Below, piece after piece: positions 8,925 to 19,154 of a DNA stretch of 64,000 bases. Every line of letters starts with the position of its first letter. The stretch's first letter is position 1. The notes under the pieces are model-generated. The model was not told the origin of the DNA and did no database searches. It saw only the letters and a list, made by a program, of their open reading frames with translations. Position numbers and translations under genes: made by a program. Origin of the DNA: Nannocystis sp. RBIL2 (GTDB lineage Bacteria; Myxococcota_A; Polyangia; Nannocystales; Nannocystaceae); NCBI RefSeq assembly GCF_026626745.1, contig NZ_JAPNJW010000002.1, forward strand, positions 3,868,151 to 3,932,150. Direction: 5' to 3'.

Positions 8925-10790
8925 CTACGGCCGGCCCGGGACCTCGCCGGGGCTGTCCGCGGCGGCGGCGGCCTGGCGGGCGACCAACCTTGCGTAGACC
9001 CCGCCCCGCGCCAGGAGCTCGCCATGGCGCCCGGTCTCGGCGATCCGCCCGTGGTCGAGGACGACGATCCGGTCGGCGTCGCGGATCGTGCTGAGCCGGT
9101 GGGCGATGACCAGGGTCGTGCGCCCACGCTGCAGCACCTCGAGCGCGCCCTGGACCAGGTGCTCGCTCTCGGCGTCGAGCGCCGAGGTCGCCTCGTCGAG
9201 GATCAGCACCTTGGGGTCGCGCAGCAGCGCGCGCGCGATCGACACCCGCTGCCGCTGACCGCCGGACAACTTCACCCCGCGCTCGCCGACCACCGTGTCG
9301 TAACCTTGAGGGAACTCGCGGATGAAGCCGTCGGCGTTGGCCGCCCGCGCCGCCGCCTCGATCTCCGCGTCGCTGGCCTCGAGCCGTCCGTAGCGGATGT
9401 TGTCGCGGACAGTCCCGCTGAACAGCACCGGATCCTGCGAGACCATCGCCATCGACCCGCGCAGGTCCTCGAGCCGCAGCGCCCGCAGGTCGTGGCCGTC
9501 GAGCAGGATCGCCCCCGCCGACGGGTCCCAGAAGCGCAGCACCAGCCGGCCCAGAGTCGTCTTGCCCGAGCCCGACGAGCCGACCAGGGCGCACACCTCA
9601 CCTGGCCGAATGTGCAGGTCGATGTCGCGGACCACGGCGACGTCGCGGTCGCCGTAGGTGAAGGACACGCCGACGAAGCGGATCTCGCCGGCCAACGCGG
9701 GGTTCGGCACCGGCGCCGGCGGATCGGCGATGTCGGGCGGGGTGTCGAGGATCTCGAAGATCCGCGCGGTCGCGCCAAAGGTCGACTGCAACCCGCCGAG
9801 CAGCTCGGCCAGCGCGCCGACCGAGCCGGCCACCATCAGCGTGTAGAAGATGAAGCTGGTCAGCTCGGCGGCCGTGATCTCGCCCTCGATGACCATGCTG
9901 CCGCCGAGCCAGAACAGCCCCGCGATCGCGGCGAAGGCGAAGAAGCTGATCACCGCCGCGAACCAGCTGCGAGCGATCGCCCGCCTGATGAACAGCCCGA
10001 AGGTGTTCTCGATCGCGCCGCCGTAGCGCCGCACCTCGTAGTCCTCGCGCGTGAACGCCTGCACCGTCTCGATCGCCGCCAGGCCCTCCTGCAGCGCGCC
10101 GCTCGCGGTCGCCAGCTCGTCCTGGGCCTTGCGGCTGAGCTCGCGGATGATGCGGCTCCAGTAGTTGGCGGCGATCATCAGCGCCGGCACCACCGCCAGC
10201 ATCGCCGCGGTCAGCTTCCAGTTCATCCAGAATAGCACCGCGATCCCGCCGACCAGCGTCAGCACGTTACGCAGGAAGATGCTGAGGTCCTGGCCGACGG
10301 TGCTCTGCAGGCGCGTGACGTCGTCGGACAGGCGCGACAGCAGCTCGCCGGAGCGCGTGCGGTGGAAGAAGCTCTGCGGCATGACCGCCAGGTGGCGGTA
10401 GAGCGCGACCCGCAGGTCCGCGACGACCCGCTCGCCGAGCCAGGTCATCAAGTAGTGGCGGAAGAACACGAACACCGCCTGCGCCAGGAACACCACCAGC
10501 AGCAGCACGGTGTTGTCGCCGAGCTCGCGGTAGGCAGCCTCGGTGTCGGCCGCGGCCGCGTTGGTGAACGCAGCCTCGGCCAATGCGCCGAAGTAGTACG
10601 GGTACACCAGCCCGAGCCCGGAGGCGATCACGAGGCACACCAGCGCGGCGACGAGCCGGCCGGTGTACGGGCGCGTATACGAGAAGACCCGCCGCAGACG
10701 CTCGACGGGCTTGATCTTCTGTTCTGGGGCGCTCTCGACCACACTCGCGGGCGGCTGGAGCACGAGCGCGGGGCGCGGCGGCTGGGCCAT
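8925..10790 (-). CDS. ABC exporter, fused permease and ATPase (MsbA-like)
   Basis: A 621-aa half-transporter expected to work as a homodimer in the inner membrane. About six transmembrane helices lie between residues 45 and 330. The nucleotide-binding domain shows Walker A GSSGSGKTT, Q-loop SQDPVLF, signature LSGGQRQRVSIARALL, Walker B VLILDEATSALD and the H-loop IAHRLST. This is the type IV exporter class that moves lipids, drugs or peptides outwards; the substrate cannot be assigned. All ATPase residues look intact. An N-terminal extension of about 30 residues is Pro/Ala-rich and probably cytoplasmic. Confidence 0.92.
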   Translation of the reverse strand: MAQPPRPALVLQPPASVVESAPEQKIKPVERLRRVFSYTRPYTGRLVAALVCLVIASGLGLVYPYYFGALAEAAFTNAAAADTEAAYRELGDNTVLLLVVFLAQAVFVFFRHYLMTWLGERVVADLRVALYRHLAVMPQSFFHRTRSGELLSRLSDDVTRLQSTVGQDLSIFLRNVLTLVGGIAVLFWMNWKLTAAMLAVVPALMIAANYWSRIIRELSRKAQDELATASGALQEGLAAIETVQAFTREDYEVRRYGGAIENTFGLFIRRAIARSWFAAVISFFAFAAIAGLFWLGGSMVIEGEITAAELTSFIFYTLMVAGSVGALAELLGGLQSTFGATARIFEILDTPPDIADPPAPVPNPALAGEIRFVGVSFTYGDRDVAVVRDIDLHIRPGEVCALVGSSGSGKTTLGRLVLRFWDPSAGAILLDGHDLRALRLEDLRGSMAMVSQDPVLFSGTVRDNIRYGRLEASDAEIEAAARAANADGFIREFPQGYDTVVGERGVKLSGGQRQRVSIARALLRDPKVLILDEATSALDAESEHLVQGALEVLQRGRTTLVIAHRLSTIRDADRIVVLDHGRIAETGRHGELLARGGVYARLVARQAAAAADSPGEVPGRP

Positions 10791-10859
10791 GGGGGACCGC
10801 AGCCTAACACGTCACTCGGGCCGCCTGACGGTTCCAGCCGGCCCGCGCGTCGGGGCGAC

Positions 10860-11855
10860 TCACTGGCGCAGGCGGAGCTTGCCGGTGAGACCGGTCAACG
10901 TGATCTCCAGCCCGCCCATGGTCGTCTGCTGGAACACGATGTGGTCGTCGCTGGCGAAGTCGAGCGTGATCTGCTCGCCCGCGTTGCCGACGCTGATGTT
11001 GCCGGCCGGGAACGAGCCCGGCACGTCCTCCAGCGGCGACTCACCCGGCATCGCCAGCGCCTCGTTCGACGACTCGGTGATGTTGAGGATGCCGTTGACG
11101 AGGATGTTGTGGACCATGTCCATCATGCCGGTGAGCGTGCCGGCGTTGTGGTCGGAGACCGTGAACGGGAAGCCGACCGCGAACGGGTCGACGCCGGTGA
11201 TCACGAGCTGCTGGATGACGAGCTTGACCGTGAGGATGAGCGGGATCTCGCAGGTCAGCTCGGGGGTGTCGGCGAAGTTGAGCGCGGCCGCGAAGACCTT
11301 GGCGGTGCCCTCGTCGTCGATCGTGACCTGCACGTCGCCGCCGGTCGCCACCAGGCTGACCGGGAACTCACAGCCGATGCCCATCTTGGCGCTCGCGGTC
11401 GAGTCGAGCTTGTTGAACTCGGGCGGGGCGCCGTCGGCGATGGTGAAGGTCAGCGGCGCGTCACACACGTTGCCGACGCTGTTGCCGTCGAAGTCGAGCT
11501 GATTCGGGTTGGCGTCGCAGCGGCAGTTGTCGTCCTTGTTGGCGATCGTGTCGCCGTCCTCGTCCGCGTCGTCGGCCGGCGCCGCGCAGTCGCCCGGCAT
11601 CACCCCCGTGGTCGTGCTCGTCGTCGGAGTGGTGGTCTCCGTCTCCCCCGTGGTGGTGGTCGTCGTCGTCGAGTCGTCCGTCGTCGTCGGAGTGGTGGTC
11701 TCCGTCGTCGTCGTCGTCGTCGTCGGTTCGGTCGACGTCGGCTGGTCCGTCGTGCTCGTCGACGTGTCGGTCGCCGAGGTGTTGCCGTCGTCGCCGCACG
11801 CGGCCCCGACGAGGATCAACGAGGAAAGCAAGGAGGTATGCAGACGGGAGAGCAT
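10860..11855 (-). CDS. Thr-stalk lipoprotein with TSP3-like calcium repeat
   Basis: A 331-aa lipoprotein: signal peptide MLSRLHTSLLSSLILVGAAC, then a stalk of about 60 residues that is nearly all Thr and Ser with a few Asp, Glu and Pro. A thrombospondin-type-3-like acidic segment follows (DADEDGDTIANKDDNCRCD, then a second Asp-rich piece), which usually binds calcium. The remaining 220 residues form an unrecognised beta-rich domain with no visible catalytic motif. It probably sits on the outer membrane with the stalk as spacer. The stalk is encoded by GTC/GTG trinucleotide runs at about 11600-11750. Confidence 0.7.
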   Translation of the reverse strand: MLSRLHTSLLSSLILVGAACGDDGNTSATDTSTSTTDQPTSTEPTTTTTTTETTTPTTTDDSTTTTTTTGETETTTPTTSTTTGVMPGDCAAPADDADEDGDTIANKDDNCRCDANPNQLDFDGNSVGNVCDAPLTFTIADGAPPEFNKLDSTASAKMGIGCEFPVSLVATGGDVQVTIDDEGTAKVFAAALNFADTPELTCEIPLILTVKLVIQQLVITGVDPFAVGFPFTVSDHNAGTLTGMMDMVHNILVNGILNITESSNEALAMPGESPLEDVPGSFPAGNISVGNAGEQITLDFASDDHIVFQQTTMGGLEITLTGLTGKLRLRQ

Positions 11856-12609
11856 TCCTGCCTTTTATCACAAGCCCGCCGCGCGCGAAATTTCTCCAGG
11901 GTTCGCCCGGGCCCCCGGCAACGGCTGCGTGGGCGGTTTTCCGGGCCCGCTGGCGCCAGGGGCCGCTCGCCCTCGCCGGTCCGAGGGCGACCGCCGACGT
12001 GGATCCATGAGGCGTCTCGCTCCGGAAGAAGGGCTCGCGACCCGCGGCATCGGTGGTCGAGCCGCACGCCGGACACACCTCGGGTCGTCGACCTTCGCGG
12101 GCTCGGGCCGACCACTTGCCGCCGGCGCAGTTCTCCTCGACAGCGTCGGCCGCCGATCTCCCTGACCCACACTTTCTCCAGACGACCGGCTTGCGACAGT
12201 CGCTACTCGGAGCCGCGGCTGAGCGTGCGAGCTCGCCGACGCCGCCGACCGCGCCGCGCGACGACGGCGCATGATCGCCTCGCTCGCACGTGTCGGACTG
12301 CGACGACGTCGACGCGAGGTGTGGACTGGTTCGCACGGCTGCTTACATTCGCGACGGGCCGTCTGCGACGACGCTGCGGCCCGCGCCGACCCGGCAGAAG
12401 CGCTTCGCACGGCGCTGCGGGCGGCGCGGCGGGCTTTTGCGGTTTTGTGGTTCTCCGACCCACTGGCTACGGCCGATACGGTCGCCAGCAACTCGAGTAG
12501 CCACCTCTCCTGCCGCTCGTCACAACCCGTGTAATTTCGAAACGTTGCCGGTCGCGAAACCTGGCACATACTTCGCTAGTCGAAGAGTCAAGTAAGAAGG
12601 AGCCCTGTC
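11856..12609. other. 754-bp intergenic region without a convincing gene
   Basis: Open frames here are Arg/Ala-rich in every reading and lack start signals or recognisable domains, as expected for chance frames in high-GC DNA. The right end carries the leader of the small ORF at 12610: a possible promoter TTGCCG, then 18 nt, then TACTTC, and a strong ribosome binding site. Confidence 0.5.
12544..12573 (+). promoter_or_regulatory. Possible promoter for the 47-aa ORF
   Basis: TTGCCG, an 18-nt spacer and TACTTC resemble a sigma70 promoter about 40 bp before the ATG. The surrounding 60 bp are clearly less GC-rich than the average here. Weak evidence on its own. Confidence 0.3.
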
Positions 12610-12753
12610 ATGGACGCACTCGCTTTTATCGCCCTCTTCGGCCTCATCCTCCCCGCGGTCGCGGCCGCGACCACCGAGGTCCGCGACCGGATCGAGAGCA
12701 ACCGGCTCCACCGCGAGGTGCTGCGCACCTTCGCGGTTGCGAAGTCCGAGTGA
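12610..12753 (+). CDS. 47-aa small membrane-type protein
   Basis: A short ORF: MDALAFIALFGLILPAVAAA is a hydrophobic segment, followed by a charged tail rich in Glu and Arg ending in AVAKSE. A strong Shine-Dalgarno (AAGGAG) lies 6 nt before the ATG, and a near-perfect intrinsic terminator follows 65 bp after the stop. A candidate promoter precedes it. That combination of promoter, ribosome binding site and terminator makes this a real monocistronic gene. I do not recognise it; it could be a single-pass membrane regulator or a small secreted peptide. Confidence 0.6.
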   Translation: MDALAFIALFGLILPAVAAATTEVRDRIESNRLHREVLRTFAVAKSE

Positions 12754-12817
12754 GGCCGAGAATCTTTTCCACCCGCACGGGTGACTTCGTCCCCCCCTGA
12801 ACGTCCCCGTGCATCAC

Positions 12818-12862
12818 CGACGCCCGCGAGCCCCACGGCTCGCGGGCGTCGCCCTTTTTTTT
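12818..12862 (+). terminator. Strong intrinsic terminator
   Basis: A perfect 15-bp GC-rich stem (CGACGCCCGCGAGCC and its complement) closes a 4-nt loop (ccac) and is followed by CCC and eight T residues at 12855-12862. It ends transcription of the 47-aa ORF. Confidence 0.9.
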
Positions 12863-12869
12863 AGAAACT

Positions 12870-12903
12870 CGACGCCCGCGAGCCACACGGCTCGCGGGCG
12901 TCG
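12870..12903. terminator. Second copy of the same hairpin
   Basis: The 15-bp stem is identical to the one at 12818-12851; only the loop differs (acac). It lies 18 bp before the end of the minus-strand flavoprotein gene. It lacks a good T-tract on either strand, so it may be a duplicate serving as a partial terminator for that gene. Confidence 0.6.
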
Positions 12904-12921
12904 CTGTTTGCTCGCTCCGCG

Positions 12922-14076
12922 TCAGCTGGCCTGGCGCGCCGCGACCTCGCGCCGGTTGTCGCCCAGCACCGTCGAGATCGTGCGATCGATCCACGCGCCG
13001 ATCGGGCTGTGGACCAGGCGGTCGGCCATTCGCCGGACTTGCGGGACCTGCACCCCACGCGCGAGCGCCTCGCCCGCCCAGAACTTGGGCAGCATCGACG
13101 CCGCCAGGCGCGCCCGGTAGCTCCCGGTCGCCAGCATCGACAGCCCGCGCTCGCTCTGGAAGTGGCGCGTGACCACGTCGGCCGCGATGCAGCCGCTCTC
13201 GAGCGCGAAGCCGATGCCCTCGACCGTGCCCGGCGAGACCAGGCGCGCCGCCTCCCCGACCCACATCGCATGCGCCTCGGCGACCGGCCCGACGCGGTTC
13301 GTGATCACTGCAGGGTGACCCATCCACTTGCCGACCTGCTCGGCGTCGCGGAGGCCGTCGCCCCAGTGTTCGTCGAGCAGCTCCTGGAACAGCGCCTTGA
13401 GGCGACCGGCCTCGGGCGCGTTCTCCGGGATCGTCAGGCCGATGTTCACCACCTCGCCGGGTTCGGGGAACATCCACGCGTAATAGCCGGACAGCCGGCG
13501 GTCCCACACCATGTGAGCAGTGCGACCATTGTAGGGCGTCCCGCGCCACCAGCCCATGATCGTGCGGATCGTCGTCTTCGGCTGCTCGTCGCGCGAGAAC
13601 CGCGACGGCGAGCCGTCGGCGCAGATCACCAGATCCGCCTCGATGTCGCCGCTCTCGGCCTTGACCCCGCGGACCTGGCCGGACGGATCGCGCAGCAGCT
13701 CGAGCACCTTGGTGCCCTCGCGCAGCTCGGCGCCGTGCTCCACCGCAGTGCGCACGATGCCGTGGTCGAGCTCGACGCGCGGCACCACCCACGCCTCGAT
13801 CCCCGCGTGCAGGCTCTGCTCGCCGCCCTGCGGTCCGCGCACCAGCATCGTGTCGATCACCCCGTGCTGCGGCGCGAACCGCTCGCGCAGGCCCAGCTTG
13901 ACCAGCACGTCGAGCGCGTGCGGCGACAGCCCGCTGCCGCACACCTTGACGCGCGGGTACTGCGACTTGTCGAGCACGAGCACCTCGAAGGCGCCCGTGC
14001 GCGCGAGCGACAGAGAACAGGCGCCTCCCGCGGGACCGGCGCCGACGACGATGACTCTTGGTTTTCGCATATGCAT
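12922..14076 (-). CDS. Geranylgeranyl-reductase-family FAD oxidoreductase
   Basis: A 384-aa flavoprotein of the GGR/PHBH superfamily. The N-terminal Rossmann motif is RVIVVGAGPAGGACSLSLARTGAFEVLVLDK. The family's KVCGSGLSPHALDVL segment with its conserved Cys follows. Next come DLVICADGSPSRFSR (the DG motif) and GLVSPGTVEGIGFALESG-like sequence (here ARLVSPGTVEGIGFALESG, the second FAD motif). Members reduce prenyl double bonds of archaeal or plant lipids, quinones or carotenoid precursors; in myxobacteria the substrate is open. Start is MHMRKP at 14076, with MRKP at 14070 an alternative. It stands alone on the minus strand. Confidence 0.8.
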   Translation of the reverse strand: MHMRKPRVIVVGAGPAGGACSLSLARTGAFEVLVLDKSQYPRVKVCGSGLSPHALDVLVKLGLRERFAPQHGVIDTMLVRGPQGGEQSLHAGIEAWVVPRVELDHGIVRTAVEHGAELREGTKVLELLRDPSGQVRGVKAESGDIEADLVICADGSPSRFSRDEQPKTTIRTIMGWWRGTPYNGRTAHMVWDRRLSGYYAWMFPEPGEVVNIGLTIPENAPEAGRLKALFQELLDEHWGDGLRDAEQVGKWMGHPAVITNRVGPVAEAHAMWVGEAARLVSPGTVEGIGFALESGCIAADVVTRHFQSERGLSMLATGSYRARLAASMLPKFWAGEALARGVQVPQVRRMADRLVHSPIGAWIDRTISTVLGDNRREVAARQAS

Positions 14077-14234
14077 GGACCCTAATCCAACGACGCGCAC
14101 GGTGGACGACCACTCGCTGCGTCGAATGCGATCGACGTCACGTCAACGAGTCGACGATCGATTGTCAGATCGGTGCGACGACGTGCACCGCTTGCGAACT
14201 CCCGGGTCGCGTGACCCCGGGGATCGCCGCGGCT

Positions 14235-15203
14235 CTAGCCCTGAGTATCGAGGCCCAGCGTCGGGGGTCCGCCTGCCGGCGACTCGGGAGTATCAGGGGT
14301 GGAGAGAGCCTCGCGTACCCACAGTCCGACATCGCCGGGACCCACGGGTGGGAGTCCGCGACGCGCCGCGTGCAGCCACAGGGACAGCTCCGTGAGGTCG
14401 ACGAACCGCTCCGCAGGTTGCTTGGCCATGCTGCGGCGGAGCAGCTCCGGCAGCGGGCTCGGCAGCGCCGCGAGCTCGGGGTCCTCGGGCAGCGGCATGC
14501 GGCGGATGTTCTCCATCGTCGCCAGCGGCCCGGGGCCGTCGAACGGCCGCCGGCCCAGCAGCAGCTCATGGAGCGTCACCCCGAGCGCGAACTGATCCGA
14601 GGCCGCAGTGACCGCCTCGCCGGCGACCTGCTCGGGCGACATGTACGCGAACTTGCCCTTCACCATGCGCCCCCAGGTGATGTCGCGCAGCGCCGTCGCC
14701 TTGGCGATCCCGAAGTCGGCCAGCTTGATGTCACCTGTCCTCGAGACCAGGATGTTGCCCGGGCTCACGTCGCGGTGCACGAGCCCCAAGGGCCGACCGA
14801 GCTCGTCGTTCAGCGCGTGGACGTAGACCAGCGCGTGGGCCACCTGCTCGGCCAGCCACAATGCCAGCCCCAGCGGCAGCGGCCGGCGGGCCAGCAGGGC
14901 CGCCAGGTCGGCGCCGTCCACGTAGTCCATGACCACGAAGTAGGCCCCGAAGTGCAGCCCGAGATCGTGGACGTGCACCAGGCCCGGGTGGCTGAAGCGC
15001 GCCCCCATCTTCGCCTCCGCGATCAGCAGGCGCTCGATCTCCGCGCGGCCGCGGTGCTCCGGGCGCAGCAGCTTGAGCGCCACCTGCTTCTCGAACCCGC
15101 TGGCCCCGTAGCGCAGCCCGAGCAGCACCTCCGCCATCCCGCCCCGGCCGATCCGGCGCACGACGCGATACGGCCCGAGGGTCGCGGGGAGCGGTTCGCT
15201 CAC
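14235..15203 (-). CDS. Soluble Ser/Thr protein kinase (Hanks type)
   Basis: A 322-aa kinase made almost only of the catalytic domain. Visible elements are the Gly loop RIGRGGMAEVLLG, VALKLL with the ATP-binding Lys, the catalytic loop HRDVSPGN, DFGIAKA and the activation-segment end GKFAYMSPEQ. No transmembrane segment or sensory domain follows; only a short Pro-rich tail (TPDTPESPAGGPP). It is divergent from an FHA-sigma54 activator 86 bp away, and a PP2C phosphatase lies 1.5 kb off. FHA domains bind phospho-Thr, so this kinase may feed the activator, and the phosphatase may reset it. That link is inferred from position only. Confidence 0.9.
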   Translation of the reverse strand: MSEPLPATLGPYRVVRRIGRGGMAEVLLGLRYGASGFEKQVALKLLRPEHRGRAEIERLLIAEAKMGARFSHPGLVHVHDLGLHFGAYFVVMDYVDGADLAALLARRPLPLGLALWLAEQVAHALVYVHALNDELGRPLGLVHRDVSPGNILVSRTGDIKLADFGIAKATALRDITWGRMVKGKFAYMSPEQVAGEAVTAASDQFALGVTLHELLLGRRPFDGPGPLATMENIRRMPLPEDPELAALPSPLPELLRRSMAKQPAERFVDLTELSLWLHAARRGLPPVGPGDVGLWVREALSTPDTPESPAGGPPTLGLDTQG

Positions 15204-15289
15204 GAGGGGCCAGACTACGCGCTGTCGCGCGCCCTGTCTCCTCGTCCGCCGGCCCGCGCTTTCCCGCCGGGGGCCGCTATGCTGCCGCG

Positions 15290-16648
<1,359 letters not shown>

Positions 16649-16714
16649 TCATATGTCTGTTCGTACATGTCCTGTCGCGCATATCCGATCGGACATGCGC
16701 AAGAGGACACCGCT
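16649..16714. repeat. 14-nt period palindrome array filling a convergent gap, 5 units
   Basis: Units TCATATGTCT, GTACATGTCC, GCGCATATCC, GGACATGCGC and GGACACCGCT have spacers gttc, tgtc, gatc and aaga. The array begins at the base after the sigma54-activator stop and runs to the stop of the convergent PP2C gene, so it is the entire 67-bp intergenic region. Confidence 0.85.
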
Positions 16715-16715
16715 C

Positions 16716-17477
16716 TCACTCGGTCATCGCAACCACGATCGCCGTGATGTTGTCGCGCGACCCGGCCAAAAACGCCTCGTGGACCAGCCGCTCGCACACC
16801 TCCTCGACCGGCCCGGCCGCGAGCAGCGCCGCGATCGCCTCTGGCGCGAGCGGCCCGGTCAGCCCGTCGGTGCACAGCAGCAGGCGATCGCCGGCGCGCA
16901 GCTCGACGCGGTGCAGCTCCGGCCGCTCCTCCTCGTGGGGCCCCAGCGCCCGCGTGATCACGTTGGCGTAGCCGAACTCCGCCAGCGGCGGCACCGCGAC
17001 CCCGCCCTCGCGCAGCTGCTCGTACAGCGAGTGATCGCGGGTCAGCTGCACGAGCGCCGGCCCGCCTGTCTCTTCGCGCAGGCGGTACACCCGGCTGTCG
17101 CCGAGGTGGGCCACGATCGCCGAGCTCCCGAGCAGCGACACCAGCGCGATCGTCGAACCCATGTCGCGCAGCGAGCCCTGGCGGCCCGCGCAGATCCGCC
17201 GGTTCGCCAGGCGGATCGCCGCGTCGACCCGGTTCTCCGCCAGGCTGAGCGACGGGTCCAGCCCGTAAGGCCAGGTCGCCTCGGAGTCGGCCGCCACGTG
17301 CTGAAAAAATTCAGCCAGCGATTCGACCGCCAGCCGGCTCGCCACTTCACCGCCCGCGTAGCCGCCCATACCGTCGGCGACTGCGAACACGCCCTCCACC
17401 GGGTCGAGCAGATAAGCGTCCTCGTTTTGTTTGCGGCGGCCGACGAACGTATGCGCGCTGGCGATGAAGGCATGCAT
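16716..17477 (-). CDS. PP2C-type Ser/Thr phosphatase
   Basis: A 253-aa stand-alone PP2C (Stp1/PrpC-like). It keeps the metal-binding and catalytic motifs: GRRKQNEDAYLL, FAVADGMGGYAGGEVAS, IVAHLGDSRVYRL, LLLCTDGLTG and SRDNITAIVV. It dephosphorylates Ser/Thr phosphoproteins in the cytoplasm with Mn or Mg. It is convergent with the FHA-sigma54 activator and close to the Ser/Thr kinase, so it is a good candidate for the off-switch of that module. No membrane segment is present. Confidence 0.9.
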   Translation of the reverse strand: MHAFIASAHTFVGRRKQNEDAYLLDPVEGVFAVADGMGGYAGGEVASRLAVESLAEFFQHVAADSEATWPYGLDPSLSLAENRVDAAIRLANRRICAGRQGSLRDMGSTIALVSLLGSSAIVAHLGDSRVYRLREETGGPALVQLTRDHSLYEQLREGGVAVPPLAEFGYANVITRALGPHEEERPELHRVELRAGDRLLLCTDGLTGPLAPEAIAALLAAGPVEEVCERLVHEAFLAGSRDNITAIVVAMTE

Positions 17478-17989
17478 GCCCTCCCTCTTCCAAGCCGCGC
17501 GCCGCGGCCAACCCCGCGAAACTCCGCGCCCGCCTGGTGACCGGCCACCCCACCCCGCGCGCCCCTGCCCAGGAGAGGTGGAGACTCGCCACCTCAGCGC
17601 GGAGGACGCAGCGCCAGCGCACCGCCCTCGACGAACCTTCGCGCCCCAGGATCGCCCGCATCACCGCCGCCGCGGACGCCTCACGCGAGTCGTCGCCGGC
17701 GCGCCCGTGCGCCGCGATCGCCGCCATCCTCGTCCTGTTCCCGAGTCGATCCAGCGCACCCGTCCGCGCGAGCATGCGAAGAAATTCCGGCCACCCCACG
17801 GTTCTGAATCCTCATCGGTGGCGTCACGAAGTCGGCCGTCCTCCTTTCGTCAGCGACGCCCCGATCCACCCCAATCACGACCACGCCTCGCGCACAGCAG
17901 ATCACCACGGCGAGCGTGGACATCCGCGGACGATCGGCAGCGCCGCCGACTCGCGTGTGACGGCCACGTCGCGAGAACGCGGACCGCCG
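17478..17989. other. 512-bp intergenic region, nothing recognised
   Basis: This separates the divergent PP2C and Thr-stalk lipoprotein genes. Frames here are Arg/Pro-rich without start signals. It presumably holds both promoters, but none stands out. Confidence 0.4.
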
Positions 17990-19084
17990 ATGTTATCTTC
18001 GCACCCCGTGGCTCCACCTCGCATCGTCCTCGCCGCCGCGTCCCTCGTGCTCGCCTGCAACGCCGGCCCCGCCGATACGTCCGCGAGCAGCACCACCGGC
18101 GACGCGACCGCCACGACCTCGGTCGACACCACTACCACTACGACGACCACCACCGGACCCGTCACCACCGGCGCACCGCTCACCACCGGCGACAGTGACA
18201 CCAGCACCACGACCACCGGCGACGTCACCACCTCCTCGACCACCACCACCGGCGACGACACCACCACCGGCGGCCTCACGCGCTGCCCCGTGGTCGCAGC
18301 GCCGGCGCAGCTCAGCATCGTCGCCGACGACCAGATCCACGAGACCTCCGGCCTCGTCGCCAGCCGCAGCCAGCCCGGCGTGTTCTGGCTGCACAACGAC
18401 TCCGGCGACGGCCCGCGCTTCTTCGCGGTCGACGCCGACGGCGCGCGCCTCGGCACCTTCGAGGTCGAGGACGCGCTGGCGATCGACTGGGAGGACATGT
18501 CCTCCGGGCCAGGTCCGACCCCGGGTGAATGGTTGTACTTCGGCGACATCGGCGACAACCCCGAGGCACGCCCCTCGATCACCGTCTACCGCCTCCCCGA
18601 GCCCGACGCCGCGGCCGCCGGCGGCGGGACCGTCACCGTCGAGGGCGTCGAGGCGATCGAGCTGGTCTACCCCGACGAGCCGCACAACGCCGAGACCTTG
18701 ATGATCGACCCGCAGACCGGCGACCTCGTGATCGTGGCCAAGGGCGATCCGACCCGGATCTTCCGCCTCCCCGGCCCGGTCGCCGCGGGCGGCCCGTACA
18801 CCCTCGAGGAGGTCGCGCCGATCCAGTTCCCGGCCGTCGTCGCCACCGGCGGCGACATCTCGCCCGCCGGCGACTTCATCGCCGTCCGCACCTATTTTCA
18901 GGCGTTCCTGTGGCTGCGCCCGCCCGGCGCCAGCATCGCCGACGCCTTCGCCGGCGAGCCGTGCACGATCCCCCTCGCCCTCGAGATCCAGGGCGAGACC
19001 CTCGCCGTCGCCCCCGACGCCTCCGGCTACTACACGTTGAGCGAGGGCGACGCGGTCCCGCTGTGGTGGTACGCCTTCGAGTAG
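17990..19084 (+). CDS. Thr-stalk lipoprotein with probable beta-propeller domain
   Basis: A 364-aa lipoprotein: hydrophobic signal ending VLAC, a stalk of about 70 residues dominated by Thr with Ser, Gly and Asp, then a 260-residue domain. That domain has blade-like repeats (HETSGLVASRSQPGVFWLHNDSG, RFFAVDADGARLGTFEVEDA, DWEDMSSGPG, YFGDIGDNPEARPSITVYR). They resemble secreted proteins of the esterase/SdiA-regulated beta-propeller sort, so the domain may bind ligand or act on small substrates. GTG at 18008 would give a shorter signal sequence and is an alternative start. A palindrome pair lies in frame at 18493-18516. Confidence 0.65.
   Translation: MLSSHPVAPPRIVLAAASLVLACNAGPADTSASSTTGDATATTSVDTTTTTTTTTGPVTTGAPLTTGDSDTSTTTTGDVTTSSTTTTGDDTTTGGLTRCPVVAAPAQLSIVADDQIHETSGLVASRSQPGVFWLHNDSGDGPRFFAVDADGARLGTFEVEDALAIDWEDMSSGPGPTPGEWLYFGDIGDNPEARPSITVYRLPEPDAAAAGGGTVTVEGVEAIELVYPDEPHNAETLMIDPQTGDLVIVAKGDPTRIFRLPGPVAAGGPYTLEEVAPIQFPAVVATGGDISPAGDFIAVRTYFQAFLWLRPPGASIADAFAGEPCTIPLALEIQGETLAVAPDASGYYTLSEGDAVPLWWYAFE
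18493..18516. repeat. Palindrome pair inside a lipoprotein gene
   Basis: GGACATGTCC, tccg, GGCCAGGTCC at the 14-nt period. The first unit is a perfect palindrome. Confidence 0.5.
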
Positions 19085-19091
19085 CGCGTCA

Positions 19092-19133
19092 TCTCATGCG
19101 CTTCAGGACATGCTCTCATGAACATGTCCCTTA
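19092..19133. repeat. 14-nt period palindrome array between convergent genes
   Basis: Units TCTCATGCGC, GGACATGCTC and GAACATGTCC with spacers ttca, tcat and ctta. It covers most of the 70-bp gap between the lipoprotein and the convergent GNAT gene. Confidence 0.85.
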
Positions 19134-19154
19134 GGTCACCCTTTGCGCCCCCTC

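Noticed and set aside
11868..12569. A 233-aa minus-strand frame in the intergenic region.
   Set aside because: Arg/Ala/Ser-rich without start signal, domain or hydrophobic pattern.
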